Assembly (NCBI RefSeq): GCF_002592005.1
Contig: NZ_NVQF01000058.1
Coordinates: 1 to 40,351, forward strand
DNA: 40,351 nt
Direction: 5' to 3'
Source: Mycolicibacterium palauense
GTDB taxonomy: Bacteria > Actinomycetota > Actinomycetes > Mycobacteriales > Mycobacteriaceae
Under the pieces are notes generated by a model. The model had not been told where the DNA came from and made no database searches. It worked only from the letters and a program-made list of their open reading frames with translations. Both the position numbers and the translations under genes were made by a program. This document shows positions 6,056 to 14,049 of this stretch, piece by piece (position 1 is the first letter of the stretch; each line of letters opens with the position of its first letter).

Positions 6056-8950
6056 TCAGACCGAGGCTTCGTCCTTGGGTTTGGGTGGTGACGGCCAGGG
6101 CGCCGGCACCGGGCGCTGGCGGACATTCTGCGGCCACCAGAACCACTTGCCCAGCAGCGCCGCGATCGCCGGCGTCATGAACGACCGGATGACCAGTGTG
6201 TCGAACAGCAGGCCCAGACCGATCGTGGTGCCGACCTGCCCGATCACCGCCAGTTCGCTGACCGCCATCGACATCATCGTGAACGCGAACACCAGGCCGG
6301 CCGAGGTGACCACCGAGCCACTGCCGCCCATCGCCCGGATGATGCCGGTGTTGAGCCCGGCGTGTATCTCCTCTTTCATGCGGGAGACCAGCAGCAGGTT
6401 GTAGTCCGCGCCGACGGCCAACAGCACGATCACCGCCATCGCCAGCACCATCCAGTGCAGTTCGAGGCCGATGATGTGCTGCCACACCAGCACCGACAGG
6501 CCGAACGAGGCGCCCAGCGACAGCACGACCGTGCCCACGATCACCGCCGAGGCCACGATGCTGCGGGTGATGATCAGCATGATGATGAAGATCAGCCCGA
6601 GCGCGGCGATACCGGCGATCATCAGGTCGTAGTTGGCGCCCTCCTGCATGTCCTTGAAGGTCGACGCGGTCCCGCCGAGGTAGATCTTGGAGCCTTCGAG
6701 CGGGGTGCCCTTGATCGCCTCCTTGGCGGCCTCCTTGATGGCGTCGATGTGTTTGATGCCCTCCGGGCTCATCGGGTCGCCCTCGTGGCTGATGATGAAG
6801 CGCACCGACTTGCCGTCCGGCGACAGGAACATCTTCATGCCGCGCTTGAAGTCCGGGTTGTCGAACGTTTCCGGCGGCAGGTAGAACGAGTCGTCGTTCT
6901 TCGAGGCGTCGAAGGCCTGTCCCATGGCCTCCGAGTTCTCCTGCATGGCCTCCATCTGCTGCTGCATGCCGTTCTGCGTGGCATACATGGTCAGCATCAT
7001 GTCCTTCATGCGTTTCATGGTGTCGATCATCGACGGCATCAGCGCGACCATCTGCGGCATCAGGGTGTCCAGGTGCTTCATGTCCGGGAGCAGATCCTGG
7101 ATGTCGTCGGTCATGGTGTCGATACCGTCGAGGGTGTCGAAGATCGACCGGATCGCCCAGCACGCCGGGATGTCGTAACAGTGCGGTTCCCAATAGAAGT
7201 AGTTGCGCAGCGGCCGGAAGAAGTCGTCGAAGTTCGCGATGTTGTCGCGGAGCTCGGCGACGTCGACGGTCATGTTCTCCATCTTGGTGACCATGCTGTG
7301 CGTGGTCGCCGCCATCTCCTTGGTGATGGAGTTCATCTTCTCCATCGTGTCGACGGTGGTCTGCATGTCATCGGCCTGGACCAGCATGTCCTTCATCCGG
7401 TCGGATAGGTACTTCTGGTTCATCTTCTGGGTGGTGCCCTGCATGCTGATCTGGAACGGGATAGAGGTGTGCTCGATCGGCGTGCCCTGCGGCCTGGTGA
7501 TGGCCTGCACCCGCCCGACACCGGGGACGTCGAAGATCTCCTTGGCGATCTTGTTGATCACCAGGAAGTCCGCCGAGTTGCGCAGGTCGTGGTCGGTCTC
7601 GACGAGTAGCAGCTCGGGGTTCATCCGGGCCTGCGGGAAGTGCCGGTCGGCCGCGGCATAGCCGACGTTGGCCGGCAGGTCGGCCGGCAGGTAGTCGCGG
7701 TCGTTGTAGTTGGTGCGGTAGCCGGGCAGCGTGAGCAGGCCGACCAGCGACAGCGCGATCGTGGCGACCAAGATCGGTCCCGGCCAGCGAACCACCGCCG
7801 CGCCGACCTTGCGCCAGCCGCGGACCCGCATCGCCCGCTTGGGTTCCAGGGTCTTGCCGAACCGGCTGGCCACCGTGATGATGGCGGCGCCCAGCGTCAG
7901 TGCGCACAGCACCACCGTGGTCATGCCGACCGCCAGCGGGATGCCCAGCGACTTGAAGTACGGCAGGTTCGTGAAGTGCAGGCAGAACGTCGCGCCGGCG
8001 ATCGTCAGACCGGAGCCCATGATGACGTGGGCCGTGCTGCCGAACATGGTGTAGTAGGCGCGTTCGCGGCTTTCCCCGGCGCCCCGCGCCTCCTGATATC
8101 GCCCGATCAGGAAGATCGCGTAGTCGGTCGAGGCCGCGATCGCCAGCGTCACCAGGAGGTTGGTGGCGAACGTGGAGAGGCCGATGATCTCGTAGTAACC
8201 GAGGAACGCCACGACGCCGCGCGCCGCCGAGAGCGACAGCACCACCAGCAGCAGCGTGAGGATCACCGTGATGATCGACCGGTACACCAGTAGCAGCATC
8301 ACGATGATGACGGTGAACGTCAGCGCCTCGATCATGTTCATGCTGCGGTCGCCGGCGATGTGCTGGTCGGCGGCGATCGCCGACGGGCCCGTCACGTACG
8401 CCTTGACGCCCGGGGGCGGCTGCACGCTGTTGACGATGTTTTGGACGGCCTCGACCGACTCGTTGGCCAGCGCCTCGCCCTGGTTACCGGCCAGGTAGGC
8501 CTGCACGTAGGCGGCCTTGCCGTCGGCGCTCTGGGCGCCCGAGGCGGTCAGCGGATCGCTCCAGAAGTCCTGGACGTGCTCGACGTGCTTGGTGTCGGCC
8601 TCGAGCTTCTTGATCAGCTCGTCGTAGTAGGCGTGCGCGGGGTCGCCCAGCGGCTGCTGGCCCTCCAGCACGATCATCGCCGAGCTGTTGGACTTGAACT
8701 CGTCGAAGACCTCGCCGACCCGTTTCATGGCGATCATCGAGGGCGCCTGATCGGGGGTCATCGACACCGAGCGCATTTGCCCAACCGTCTCCAGCTGCGG
8801 GACGATGACGTTGAGCACGACGATCACGGCAACCCACGCGAGGATGATCGGGATCGCCAGCCGGCGGATCCATTTGGCGATCCCCGACGGCCGGGAGTGC
8901 TTGTCGACCGGCAGCGCGTCGGTGGGGGCGTTGTTCGTGTGTTCGCTCAT
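6056..8950 (-). CDS. mmpL: MmpL5-type RND transporter
   Basis: An inner-membrane RND-superfamily transporter driven by the proton gradient, exporting lipids, siderophores or drugs together with MmpS. The 964-aa length equals my memory of M. tuberculosis MmpL5. There is one transmembrane helix near residues 31-50, a periplasmic domain, a helix bundle from about 208 to 370, a second periplasmic domain and a second bundle. The proton-relay Asp-Tyr pairs are present in both halves (D276-Y277 in STDYAIF; about D849-Y850 in VGADYNLL). The second loop has a long methionine-rich helical hairpin (about 500-690) diagnostic of the MmpL4/MmpL5 subgroup. It overlaps mmpS by ATGA (8947-8950). No mmpR-type repressor is adjacent, so regulation differs from the M. 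tuberculosis locus. Confidence 0.95.
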   Translation of the reverse strand: MSEHTNNAPTDALPVDKHSRPSGIAKWIRRLAIPIILAWVAVIVVLNVIVPQLETVGQMRSVSMTPDQAPSMIAMKRVGEVFDEFKSNSSAMIVLEGQQPLGDPAHAYYDELIKKLEADTKHVEHVQDFWSDPLTASGAQSADGKAAYVQAYLAGNQGEALANESVEAVQNIVNSVQPPPGVKAYVTGPSAIAADQHIAGDRSMNMIEALTFTVIIVMLLLVYRSIITVILTLLLVVLSLSAARGVVAFLGYYEIIGLSTFATNLLVTLAIAASTDYAIFLIGRYQEARGAGESRERAYYTMFGSTAHVIMGSGLTIAGATFCLHFTNLPYFKSLGIPLAVGMTTVVLCALTLGAAIITVASRFGKTLEPKRAMRVRGWRKVGAAVVRWPGPILVATIALSLVGLLTLPGYRTNYNDRDYLPADLPANVGYAAADRHFPQARMNPELLLVETDHDLRNSADFLVINKIAKEIFDVPGVGRVQAITRPQGTPIEHTSIPFQISMQGTTQKMNQKYLSDRMKDMLVQADDMQTTVDTMEKMNSITKEMAATTHSMVTKMENMTVDVAELRDNIANFDDFFRPLRNYFYWEPHCYDIPACWAIRSIFDTLDGIDTMTDDIQDLLPDMKHLDTLMPQMVALMPSMIDTMKRMKDMMLTMYATQNGMQQQMEAMQENSEAMGQAFDASKNDDSFYLPPETFDNPDFKRGMKMFLSPDGKSVRFIISHEGDPMSPEGIKHIDAIKEAAKEAIKGTPLEGSKIYLGGTASTFKDMQEGANYDLMIAGIAALGLIFIIMLIITRSIVASAVIVGTVVLSLGASFGLSVLVWQHIIGLELHWMVLAMAVIVLLAVGADYNLLLVSRMKEEIHAGLNTGIIRAMGGSGSVVTSAGLVFAFTMMSMAVSELAVIGQVGTTIGLGLLFDTLVIRSFMTPAIAALLGKWFWWPQNVRQRPVPAPWPSPPKPKDEASV

Positions 8951-9372
8951 GCGGATTTCACCAAGCAGAAGGTCTGGGCGTTGAGGCCCGTCGAGGTCCG
9001 TTCGTCCTTGACTTCATCGTCGACGGTGATCCGGCAGGTGATCGTGTTGCCGTCGCCCTGCGCGACGACGTTCGGGAAGACCGACGGGGCGGTGCTCTCC
9101 AGCGTCAGCGTCCAGGGCAGCGATGCCCCGTTGACGCTCTGCGGCTTCGCGTCGAGGTCGAGGTAGTTGATGTCTGCGTAGGAGCCGTCACCCCAGATCT
9201 CGTACTTGACGACCTTGGGATTGAACGGCTCCGTGTCGGCGAACACGACCGAGCCGCCGGTGTTGTCGCCACTGCCGAAGAAGGTGCGGATCCGCATGAC
9301 GGTGAAGCCGGCGATGACCACCACAATCACGATGACCAGCGGTATCCACACTCGTTTAAGCAGTTTGAAAAT
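8947..9372 (-). CDS. mmpS: MmpS5-type accessory protein, probable ATT start
   Basis: The membrane-anchored partner of MmpL. It has one N-terminal transmembrane helix (WIPLVIVIVVVIAGF) and a periplasmic beta-sandwich domain ending in TFCLVKSA, with a cysteine pair. The first conventional start is GTG 9351 (134 aa), but it has no ribosome site. In frame, ATT 9372 lies exactly 6 nt after AGGAGG and would give a 141-aa protein starting (M)FKLLKRVWIP, like the basic N-terminus of MmpS5 (about 142 aa). I therefore annotate an ATT start; ATT initiation is rare but known for infC. It is coupled to mmpL by an ATGA overlap. Confidence 0.85.
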   Translation of the reverse strand: MFKLLKRVWIPLVIVIVVVIAGFTVMRIRTFFGSGDNTGGSVVFADTEPFNPKVVKYEIWGDGSYADINYLDLDAKPQSVNGASLPWTLTLESTAPSVFPNVVAQGDGNTITCRITVDDEVKDERTSTGLNAQTFCLVKSA

Positions 9373-9514
9373 GGGAAACCTCCTGGAGGCGTCGGTCTCT
9401 CAGCTAACGGGCGGTCGATGTGTTGTCGAGGGTGGGACGGCGGCGGCCGCAGGCCTCTCGAGCCCGCCGTCCCTTCTTCATCGCTGCATTACCCTACCGA
9501 CCCGTGTCACGGAA

Positions 9515-9552
9515 CCGATTAGACCATATAACAGAGTTGCGACCTTAATCGG
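9515..9552. promoter_or_regulatory. Inverted repeat CCGATTA-N24-TAATCGG upstream of mmpS
   Basis: Two perfect 7-bp arms (9515-9521 and 9546-9552) flank an AT-richer segment that reads TATATG on the minus strand, a possible -10 for mmpS. This could be an operator bracketing the promoter. Confidence 0.4.
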
Positions 9553-9661
9553 GGCGAACGTTCCGCTGAAGCGGTCCGCCCGTCGGGGGGTGGCCGGCCT
9601 ACGCGGCTCTGCTGGCGTGGTCAGGGACGCGGGGCGACGCAGGTCACAGGGACGCGAGTTC

Positions 9662-9677
9662 AGTGACCTGGGTCACA
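9662..9677. promoter_or_regulatory. CRP-type palindrome AGTGA-N6-TCACA
   Basis: Nine of ten positions match TGTGA-N6-TCACA, the consensus of mycobacterial CRP (Rv3676 type); the core GTGACCTGGGTCAC is a perfect palindrome. It lies about 290 bp from mmpS and 320 bp from the glutamine synthetase gene, so either could be controlled. Confidence 0.6.
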
Positions 9678-9783
9678 ATACCTCCTGTCGGCGCTCGGAC
9701 CGTCTCGATTCGATCTGTTTGCTACGTGAGGGTGGACGCCACCCCCGTCCTAGCTAGCCGTCCCAGCCCCATGCCTGCGGCCC

Positions 9784-9847
9784 GGTCATTCGTGTGGTCA
9801 TTTTTTCGTCATTGGTTCGGTCGCGGCATGGTCACTGTGCGGTCATT
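9784..9847 (+). promoter_or_regulatory. Six phased GGTCA-like direct repeats
   Basis: GGTCATT-like heptamers start at 9784, 9796, 9807 (CGTCATT), 9819 (GGTCGCG), 9830 (GGTCACT) and 9841. The steps are 12, 11, 12, 11 and 11 bp, one helical turn each. Tandem 11-bp half sites are the way OmpR/PhoB-type winged-helix regulators (GlnR, MtrA, PhoP) bind. The array ends about 150 bp before the type III glutamine synthetase start. Confidence 0.6.
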
Positions 9848-9999
9848 GTGCGCTGAGGCGGGGCCCAGCGCCCGTAACCGCCGCATTATGCCGTTGACGT
9901 CGGTGTAACAGGTTTGCCATCGAACGTTCCTAGTGTGGGTCGGTCGAATCTCCGCGAACTCCGCGGTCCAGCGCACGATAAGCACGATAAGGAAGTCCA

Positions 10000-12174
10000 T
10001 TGAGCGGAAATGCTGCCCGGCTGCAGGCGATCAACAACGTCGAGTCCTACGAGCCACCGGCGTTCACCTTCGATCCGGCCGAGCCGCCGGGATCGATCTT
10101 CGGGATGAACGTGTTCACCAAGGCCGAGATGCAGCTGCGTCTGCCCAAGTCGGTTTACAAGTCGGTCGTCGCGACCATCGAGAAGGGGGCCAAGCTCGAT
10201 CCGGCGGTTGCCGACGCGGTGGCCTCGGCGATGAAGGACTGGGCGCTGTCGAAGGGCGCGACCCACTACGCCCACGTCTTCTACCCGATGACGGGCCTGA
10301 CCGCCGAGAAGCACGACAGCTTCCTCGAGCCGGTTTCCGACGGGCAGACTCTGGCCGAGTTCGCGGGCAAAACCCTCATCCAGGGCGAGCCCGACGCGTC
10401 GAGCTTCCCGTCGGGCGGACTGCGCAGCACCTTCGAGGCCCGCGGATACACCGGCTGGGACGTCACCAGCCCGGCCTACATCCTGGAGAACCCGAACGGC
10501 AACACGCTGTGCATCCCGACGGTCTTCGTCTCGATGACCGGTGAGGCGCTGGACTACAAGACCCCGCTGCTGCGCAGCCAGCAGGCGATGGGCGCGCAGG
10601 CCGCGCGCATCCTGACGTTGTTCGGACACAAGAACTTCGACCACATCGTGTCGTTCTGCGGTCCCGAGCAGGAGTACTTCCTGGTCGACCGGCACTTCTT
10701 CCTGGCGCGGCCCGACCTGATCAACGCCGGGCGCACCCTGTTCGGCGCCAAACCCCCCAAGGGCCAGGAGTTCGACGACCATTACTTCGGCGCGGTGCCC
10801 GATCGCGTGCTGGCGTTCATGATGGACACCGAGCGCGAGCTCTTCAAGCTGGGCATTCCCGCCAAGACCCGGCACAACGAGGTGGCCCCCGGCCAGTTCG
10901 AGGTGGCCCCGATGTTCGAGCGCGCCAACATCGCCGCCGACCACCAGCAGCTGCTGATGACGGTGTTCCGCAAGGTCGCGCAGAAGCACGGCATGGAGTG
11001 TCTGTTCCACGAGAAGCCGTTCGCCGGCGTCAACGGTTCGGGCAAGCACGTCAACTTCTCGATGGGCAACTCGCAGTTCGGCAGCCTGCTGGTGCCCGGT
11101 GACACCCCGCACGAGAACGCCCAGTTCCTGGTGTTCTGCGCCGCGGTGATCCGTGCCGTGCACAAGTTCGCCGGCCTGTTGCGGGTGTCGGTGGCGTCGG
11201 CCACCAACGATCATCGCCTGGGCGCCAACGAGGCGCCGCCGGCCATCATCTCGATCTTCCTCGGCGCGCAGCTGGCCGACGTGTTCGAGCAGATCGCCAA
11301 GGGCGCGGCGACGTCGTCGAAGGGCAAGGGTTCGATGATCATCGGCGTCGACACCCTGCCGGACCTGCCGACCGACCCGGGCGACCGCAACCGCACCAGC
11401 CCGTTCGCGTTCACCGGCAACCGGTTCGAGTTCCGCGCCCCGGGCTCGGGCCAGACCATCAACGTGCCGATGATCATCCTGAACACGATCATGGCCGACT
11501 CGCTGGACTACATGGCCACCGTGCTGGAGACCGCCGTCGCCGCCGGGGAGGATTTCGACTCCGCGGTGCAGAAGCTGCTCACCGACATCATCACCGAGCA
11601 CGGCGCGGTGGTGTTCAACGGTGACGGCTACTCGGAGAACTGGCAGATCGAGGCCGCCGAGCGCGGCCTGCCGAACCTCAAGACCACCATCGACGCCATC
11701 CCGGAGCTCGCGACGCCGGAAGCCATCGAGGTGTTCGAGAAATACGGCGTCTTCAGTGCCCGCGAGCTGCACAGCCGTGTCGAGGTGCGCTACGAGACCT
11801 ACGCCCTGACCGTCGGTGTCGAGGCCAAGCTGACCCTGGAACTCGGCTCGACGGTGATCCTGCCCGCGGCGATCCGCTACCAGACCGAGCTGGCGCAGAA
11901 CGTGGCGGCGCTCAAGGCGGCCGGTGTCGAGCCCGATATGGCCGCGCTGACGTCGGTGTCGACGACCGTCTCGGAGCTTTCCGGCGCGCTGGCGGCGCTC
12001 AAGACGGCGATGGGCACCCACGGCGGCGATTCCGCCGTCGAGGAGGCCAAGCATGCCCAGAGCCTGCTGCCGTTGATGGAGGCCGTCCGGGCGGCCGCCG
12101 ACAGCCTGGAGGGCACCGTCGCCGACGACCTGTGGTCGCTGCCCACCTACCAGGAGATGCTCTACATCCTCTGA
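10000..12174 (+). CDS. Type III glutamine synthetase
   Basis: A cytoplasmic enzyme making glutamine from glutamate, ammonia and ATP. Its 724 aa is typical of the large GSIII class, against about 470 aa for GlnA1. Visible GSIII features are an N-terminal domain ending near GSIFGMNVF, the glutamate-binding stretch CGPEQEYFLVD, NEVAPGQFEVAPMFE, FAGVNGSGKHVNFSMGN, the catalytic-loop region HRLGANEAPP and a C-terminal helical region. The start is TTG 10000, preceded by AAGGAAG at 9989-9995. Mycobacteria carry this gene beside the adenylylated GlnA1, and its role is less well known. No operon partner is present. The upstream phased repeats suggest nitrogen or envelope-stress control. A strong hairpin follows the stop. 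Confidence 0.93.
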   Translation: MSGNAARLQAINNVESYEPPAFTFDPAEPPGSIFGMNVFTKAEMQLRLPKSVYKSVVATIEKGAKLDPAVADAVASAMKDWALSKGATHYAHVFYPMTGLTAEKHDSFLEPVSDGQTLAEFAGKTLIQGEPDASSFPSGGLRSTFEARGYTGWDVTSPAYILENPNGNTLCIPTVFVSMTGEALDYKTPLLRSQQAMGAQAARILTLFGHKNFDHIVSFCGPEQEYFLVDRHFFLARPDLINAGRTLFGAKPPKGQEFDDHYFGAVPDRVLAFMMDTERELFKLGIPAKTRHNEVAPGQFEVAPMFERANIAADHQQLLMTVFRKVAQKHGMECLFHEKPFAGVNGSGKHVNFSMGNSQFGSLLVPGDTPHENAQFLVFCAAVIRAVHKFAGLLRVSVASATNDHRLGANEAPPAIISIFLGAQLADVFEQIAKGAATSSKGKGSMIIGVDTLPDLPTDPGDRNRTSPFAFTGNRFEFRAPGSGQTINVPMIILNTIMADSLDYMATVLETAVAAGEDFDSAVQKLLTDIITEHGAVVFNGDGYSENWQIEAAERGLPNLKTTIDAIPELATPEAIEVFEKYGVFSARELHSRVEVRYETYALTVGVEAKLTLELGSTVILPAAIRYQTELAQNVAALKAAGVEPDMAALTSVSTTVSELSGALAALKTAMGTHGGDSAVEEAKHAQSLLPLMEAVRAAADSLEGTVADDLWSLPTYQEMLYIL

Positions 12175-12195
12175 GCTTCGACCTCCGAGCGAACT

Positions 12196-12227
12196 TCTGG
12201 CCGGCCCCGATCTCGGGGCCGGCCAGA
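12196..12227 (+). terminator. Terminator hairpin after the type III glutamine synthetase
   Basis: Perfect 15-bp inverted repeat (TCTGGCCGGCCCCGA paired with TCGGGGCCGGCCAGA) starting 22 nt after the stop. There is no T-tract, as is usual in mycobacteria. Confidence 0.75.
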
Positions 12228-12330
12228 GGCCGAATGGGCTCCGCCTGACCCACGCCTGAATGTTCACGCCGAATTCCCCGATCGTTCGGCACCCCGCGCG
12301 GACGCGCCGCCGGGCCTGCGCCACTATCCA

Positions 12331-14037
12331 ATGGTGCCCACACCGCGCCCGAGCGCCCCGGGGGATGTTCCCCAGACCGGCATCCCGCCACAGCTGGCCG
12401 GCCGTATGACCATGGCCGAACAGCACGAGTGGCACCGGTCCTATCTGCGTCGCCACCCCGTGTCGAGGCGCAACTTCCTGCGCGGGTCGGCGGCCCTGGC
12501 GGCGGTCACCGCGGTGGGGGTCTCACCGTTCGGTCGCCGCGCCTACGCGCAGGACGCCCCCCTGGCAGTGGCGAACCGCCGGGTCGGGTACGGGGCCGAC
12601 GCCTCCAGCCAACTGCGGTTCGCCGCACAGCTGTCCGGGAATCCCGGCGATGTCAGGGTCTTCCTGGACCACGGACCCACCCCGGCCCTGGGAGCGAGCA
12701 CCGAGGCCGAGATCCGCAACCTGATCACCCAGATCCCCGACAGCCGCGGCGGAGTGCTGGCCGCCGAACAGTTCTATGCCCACGCGCCCGTCGACGGGCT
12801 GGCCGGCCGCACACCGCACTTCTACCGGTGGCGCACCCAGGACGGCTTCGTCGGCGACATCGTCTCGGCGTCCACCGCCATGCCGAGCGCACGCGACGCG
12901 CTGGCGCCGTTCCGGTTCACGATGATGGGGGATCAGGGCACCGACGAGACCCCGCTGCTGCCACCGGGTCTGGCACCCGGCGACTACGACGACAAGTACT
13001 ACAAGCCCGACAACGACCCCGCCGTGCCGCACACCGACAACGTCTTGCGTCAGATCATCGCGTCGCGCCCCGACTTCCACGTGCTCGCCGGGGATATCGC
13101 CTACGCCGACCCCTCCGGCATGGGCAGGTCGCCGATGTTCGTGCCGTCGGGAGCTAAGAGCCCCAGCGGTTTCGACAGGTTCAATCCGTACGTGTGGGAC
13201 GTTTACCTGGGGTCGATCGAAGCCAGCGCGTCGACGACGCCGTGGATGTTCGCCACCGGCAACCACGACATGGAGGCCGCCTACCCCGTTCACGGCTACG
13301 GCGGACATCTGGCGCGCCTGGACTTCCCGGACAACGGCCCGGCGCCGTGTCCGTCGGTGTACTCGTTCGTCTACGGCAATGTCGCCGTGCTGTCGTTGGA
13401 CGCCAACGACGTCAGCTATGAGATCACCGCCAACACCGGGTATTCCCATGGCGCACAGAACACCTGGGTGGCCCAGAGGCTGGCCGCGCACCGCGCCGAC
13501 CCCGCCGTCGACTTCATCGTCTGCTTCTTCCACCACTGCGCCTACTCGACCGTCGAGGCGCACGCCAGCGACGGCGGCGTGCGCGCGGCGTGGTGCGAGC
13601 TGTTCGACCGCTACCGCGTCGACCTGGTGCTGCAGGGCCACAACCACGCCTTCGAGCGCTCGGACCCGATTCGGGCCGGGACACCGACGGCCGTGGCCGC
13701 CGACTACGCGACGGTCCATCCCGAGACCGAAGGCACCCTGTACTACACCGTGGGCAGTGGCGGGCGACCGCGCTACACCTTTGCGCCCGGTGAGCTGCAG
13801 TCCTACCGCGGCCACGAGATCCCCGATACGTTCGTGCCCAACAGCTACGTCTGGACCGCCGACGGGGACAAGCAGCAGGAGGCCGTTGGGTGGTCGCGGG
13901 TGCGGTTTCTCGACTACGCCTTCATCCGGGTGGACGTGCGGCCGGGCCGGCTCGTCAGTGAGATGGACGTGGTGGCCGTCGACGAGTACGGCCGAGAGTT
14001 CGACACGCTGACGCTGCGCCGCCGGGTGCGTGCCTGA
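12331..14037 (+). CDS. Tat-exported purple-acid-phosphatase-like metallophosphoesterase
   Basis: A binuclear-metal phosphoesterase exported by the Tat route. The twin-arginine signal VSRRNFLRGSAAL covers residues 44-56, with an alanine-rich core ending in AYAQ. Metal-site motifs appear in order: GDQG (D201), GDIAYAD (D255, Y258), GNHD (N311), FFHH (H401, H402) and GHNHAFER (H437, H439). The tyrosine next to the second aspartate motif is the purple acid phosphatase hallmark. Length is 568 aa, like M. tuberculosis Rv2577 in type. ATG 12331 is the open start; ATG 12406 (MTMAEQ) would still include the whole Tat signal and is possible, and neither has a clear ribosome site. The probable role is phosphate scavenging outside the cytoplasm. 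It is convergent with the next gene. Confidence 0.88.
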   Translation: MVPTPRPSAPGDVPQTGIPPQLAGRMTMAEQHEWHRSYLRRHPVSRRNFLRGSAALAAVTAVGVSPFGRRAYAQDAPLAVANRRVGYGADASSQLRFAAQLSGNPGDVRVFLDHGPTPALGASTEAEIRNLITQIPDSRGGVLAAEQFYAHAPVDGLAGRTPHFYRWRTQDGFVGDIVSASTAMPSARDALAPFRFTMMGDQGTDETPLLPPGLAPGDYDDKYYKPDNDPAVPHTDNVLRQIIASRPDFHVLAGDIAYADPSGMGRSPMFVPSGAKSPSGFDRFNPYVWDVYLGSIEASASTTPWMFATGNHDMEAAYPVHGYGGHLARLDFPDNGPAPCPSVYSFVYGNVAVLSLDANDVSYEITANTGYSHGAQNTWVAQRLAAHRADPAVDFIVCFFHHCAYSTVEAHASDGGVRAAWCELFDRYRVDLVLQGHNHAFERSDPIRAGTPTAVAADYATVHPETEGTLYYTVGSGGRPRYTFAPGELQSYRGHEIPDTFVPNSYVWTADGDKQQEAVGWSRVRFLDYAFIRVDVRPGRLVSEMDVVAVDEYGREFDTLTLRRRVRA

Positions 14038-14049
14038 GTCGGGAGGCGG

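Larger units (their letters stand above)
9373..9999. other. Divergent control region between mmpS and the glutamine synthetase gene
   Basis: This is 627 bp without a credible gene; the open frames crossing it have no family signature. It contains an inverted repeat near the mmpS promoter (9515-9552), a CRP-type palindrome (9662-9677) nested in a wider inverted repeat (AGGTCAC 9641-9647 with GTGACCT 9663-9669), six phased GGTCA-like repeats (9784-9847) and a 9-bp tandem duplication GCACGATAA (9973-9990) just before the glutamine synthetase ribosome site. Confidence 0.8.

Noticed and set aside
9886..12456. An 856-residue open frame antisense to the type III glutamine synthetase.
   Set aside because: The sense strand encodes a complete, family-typical enzyme; the antisense product is low-complexity and has no start signals.
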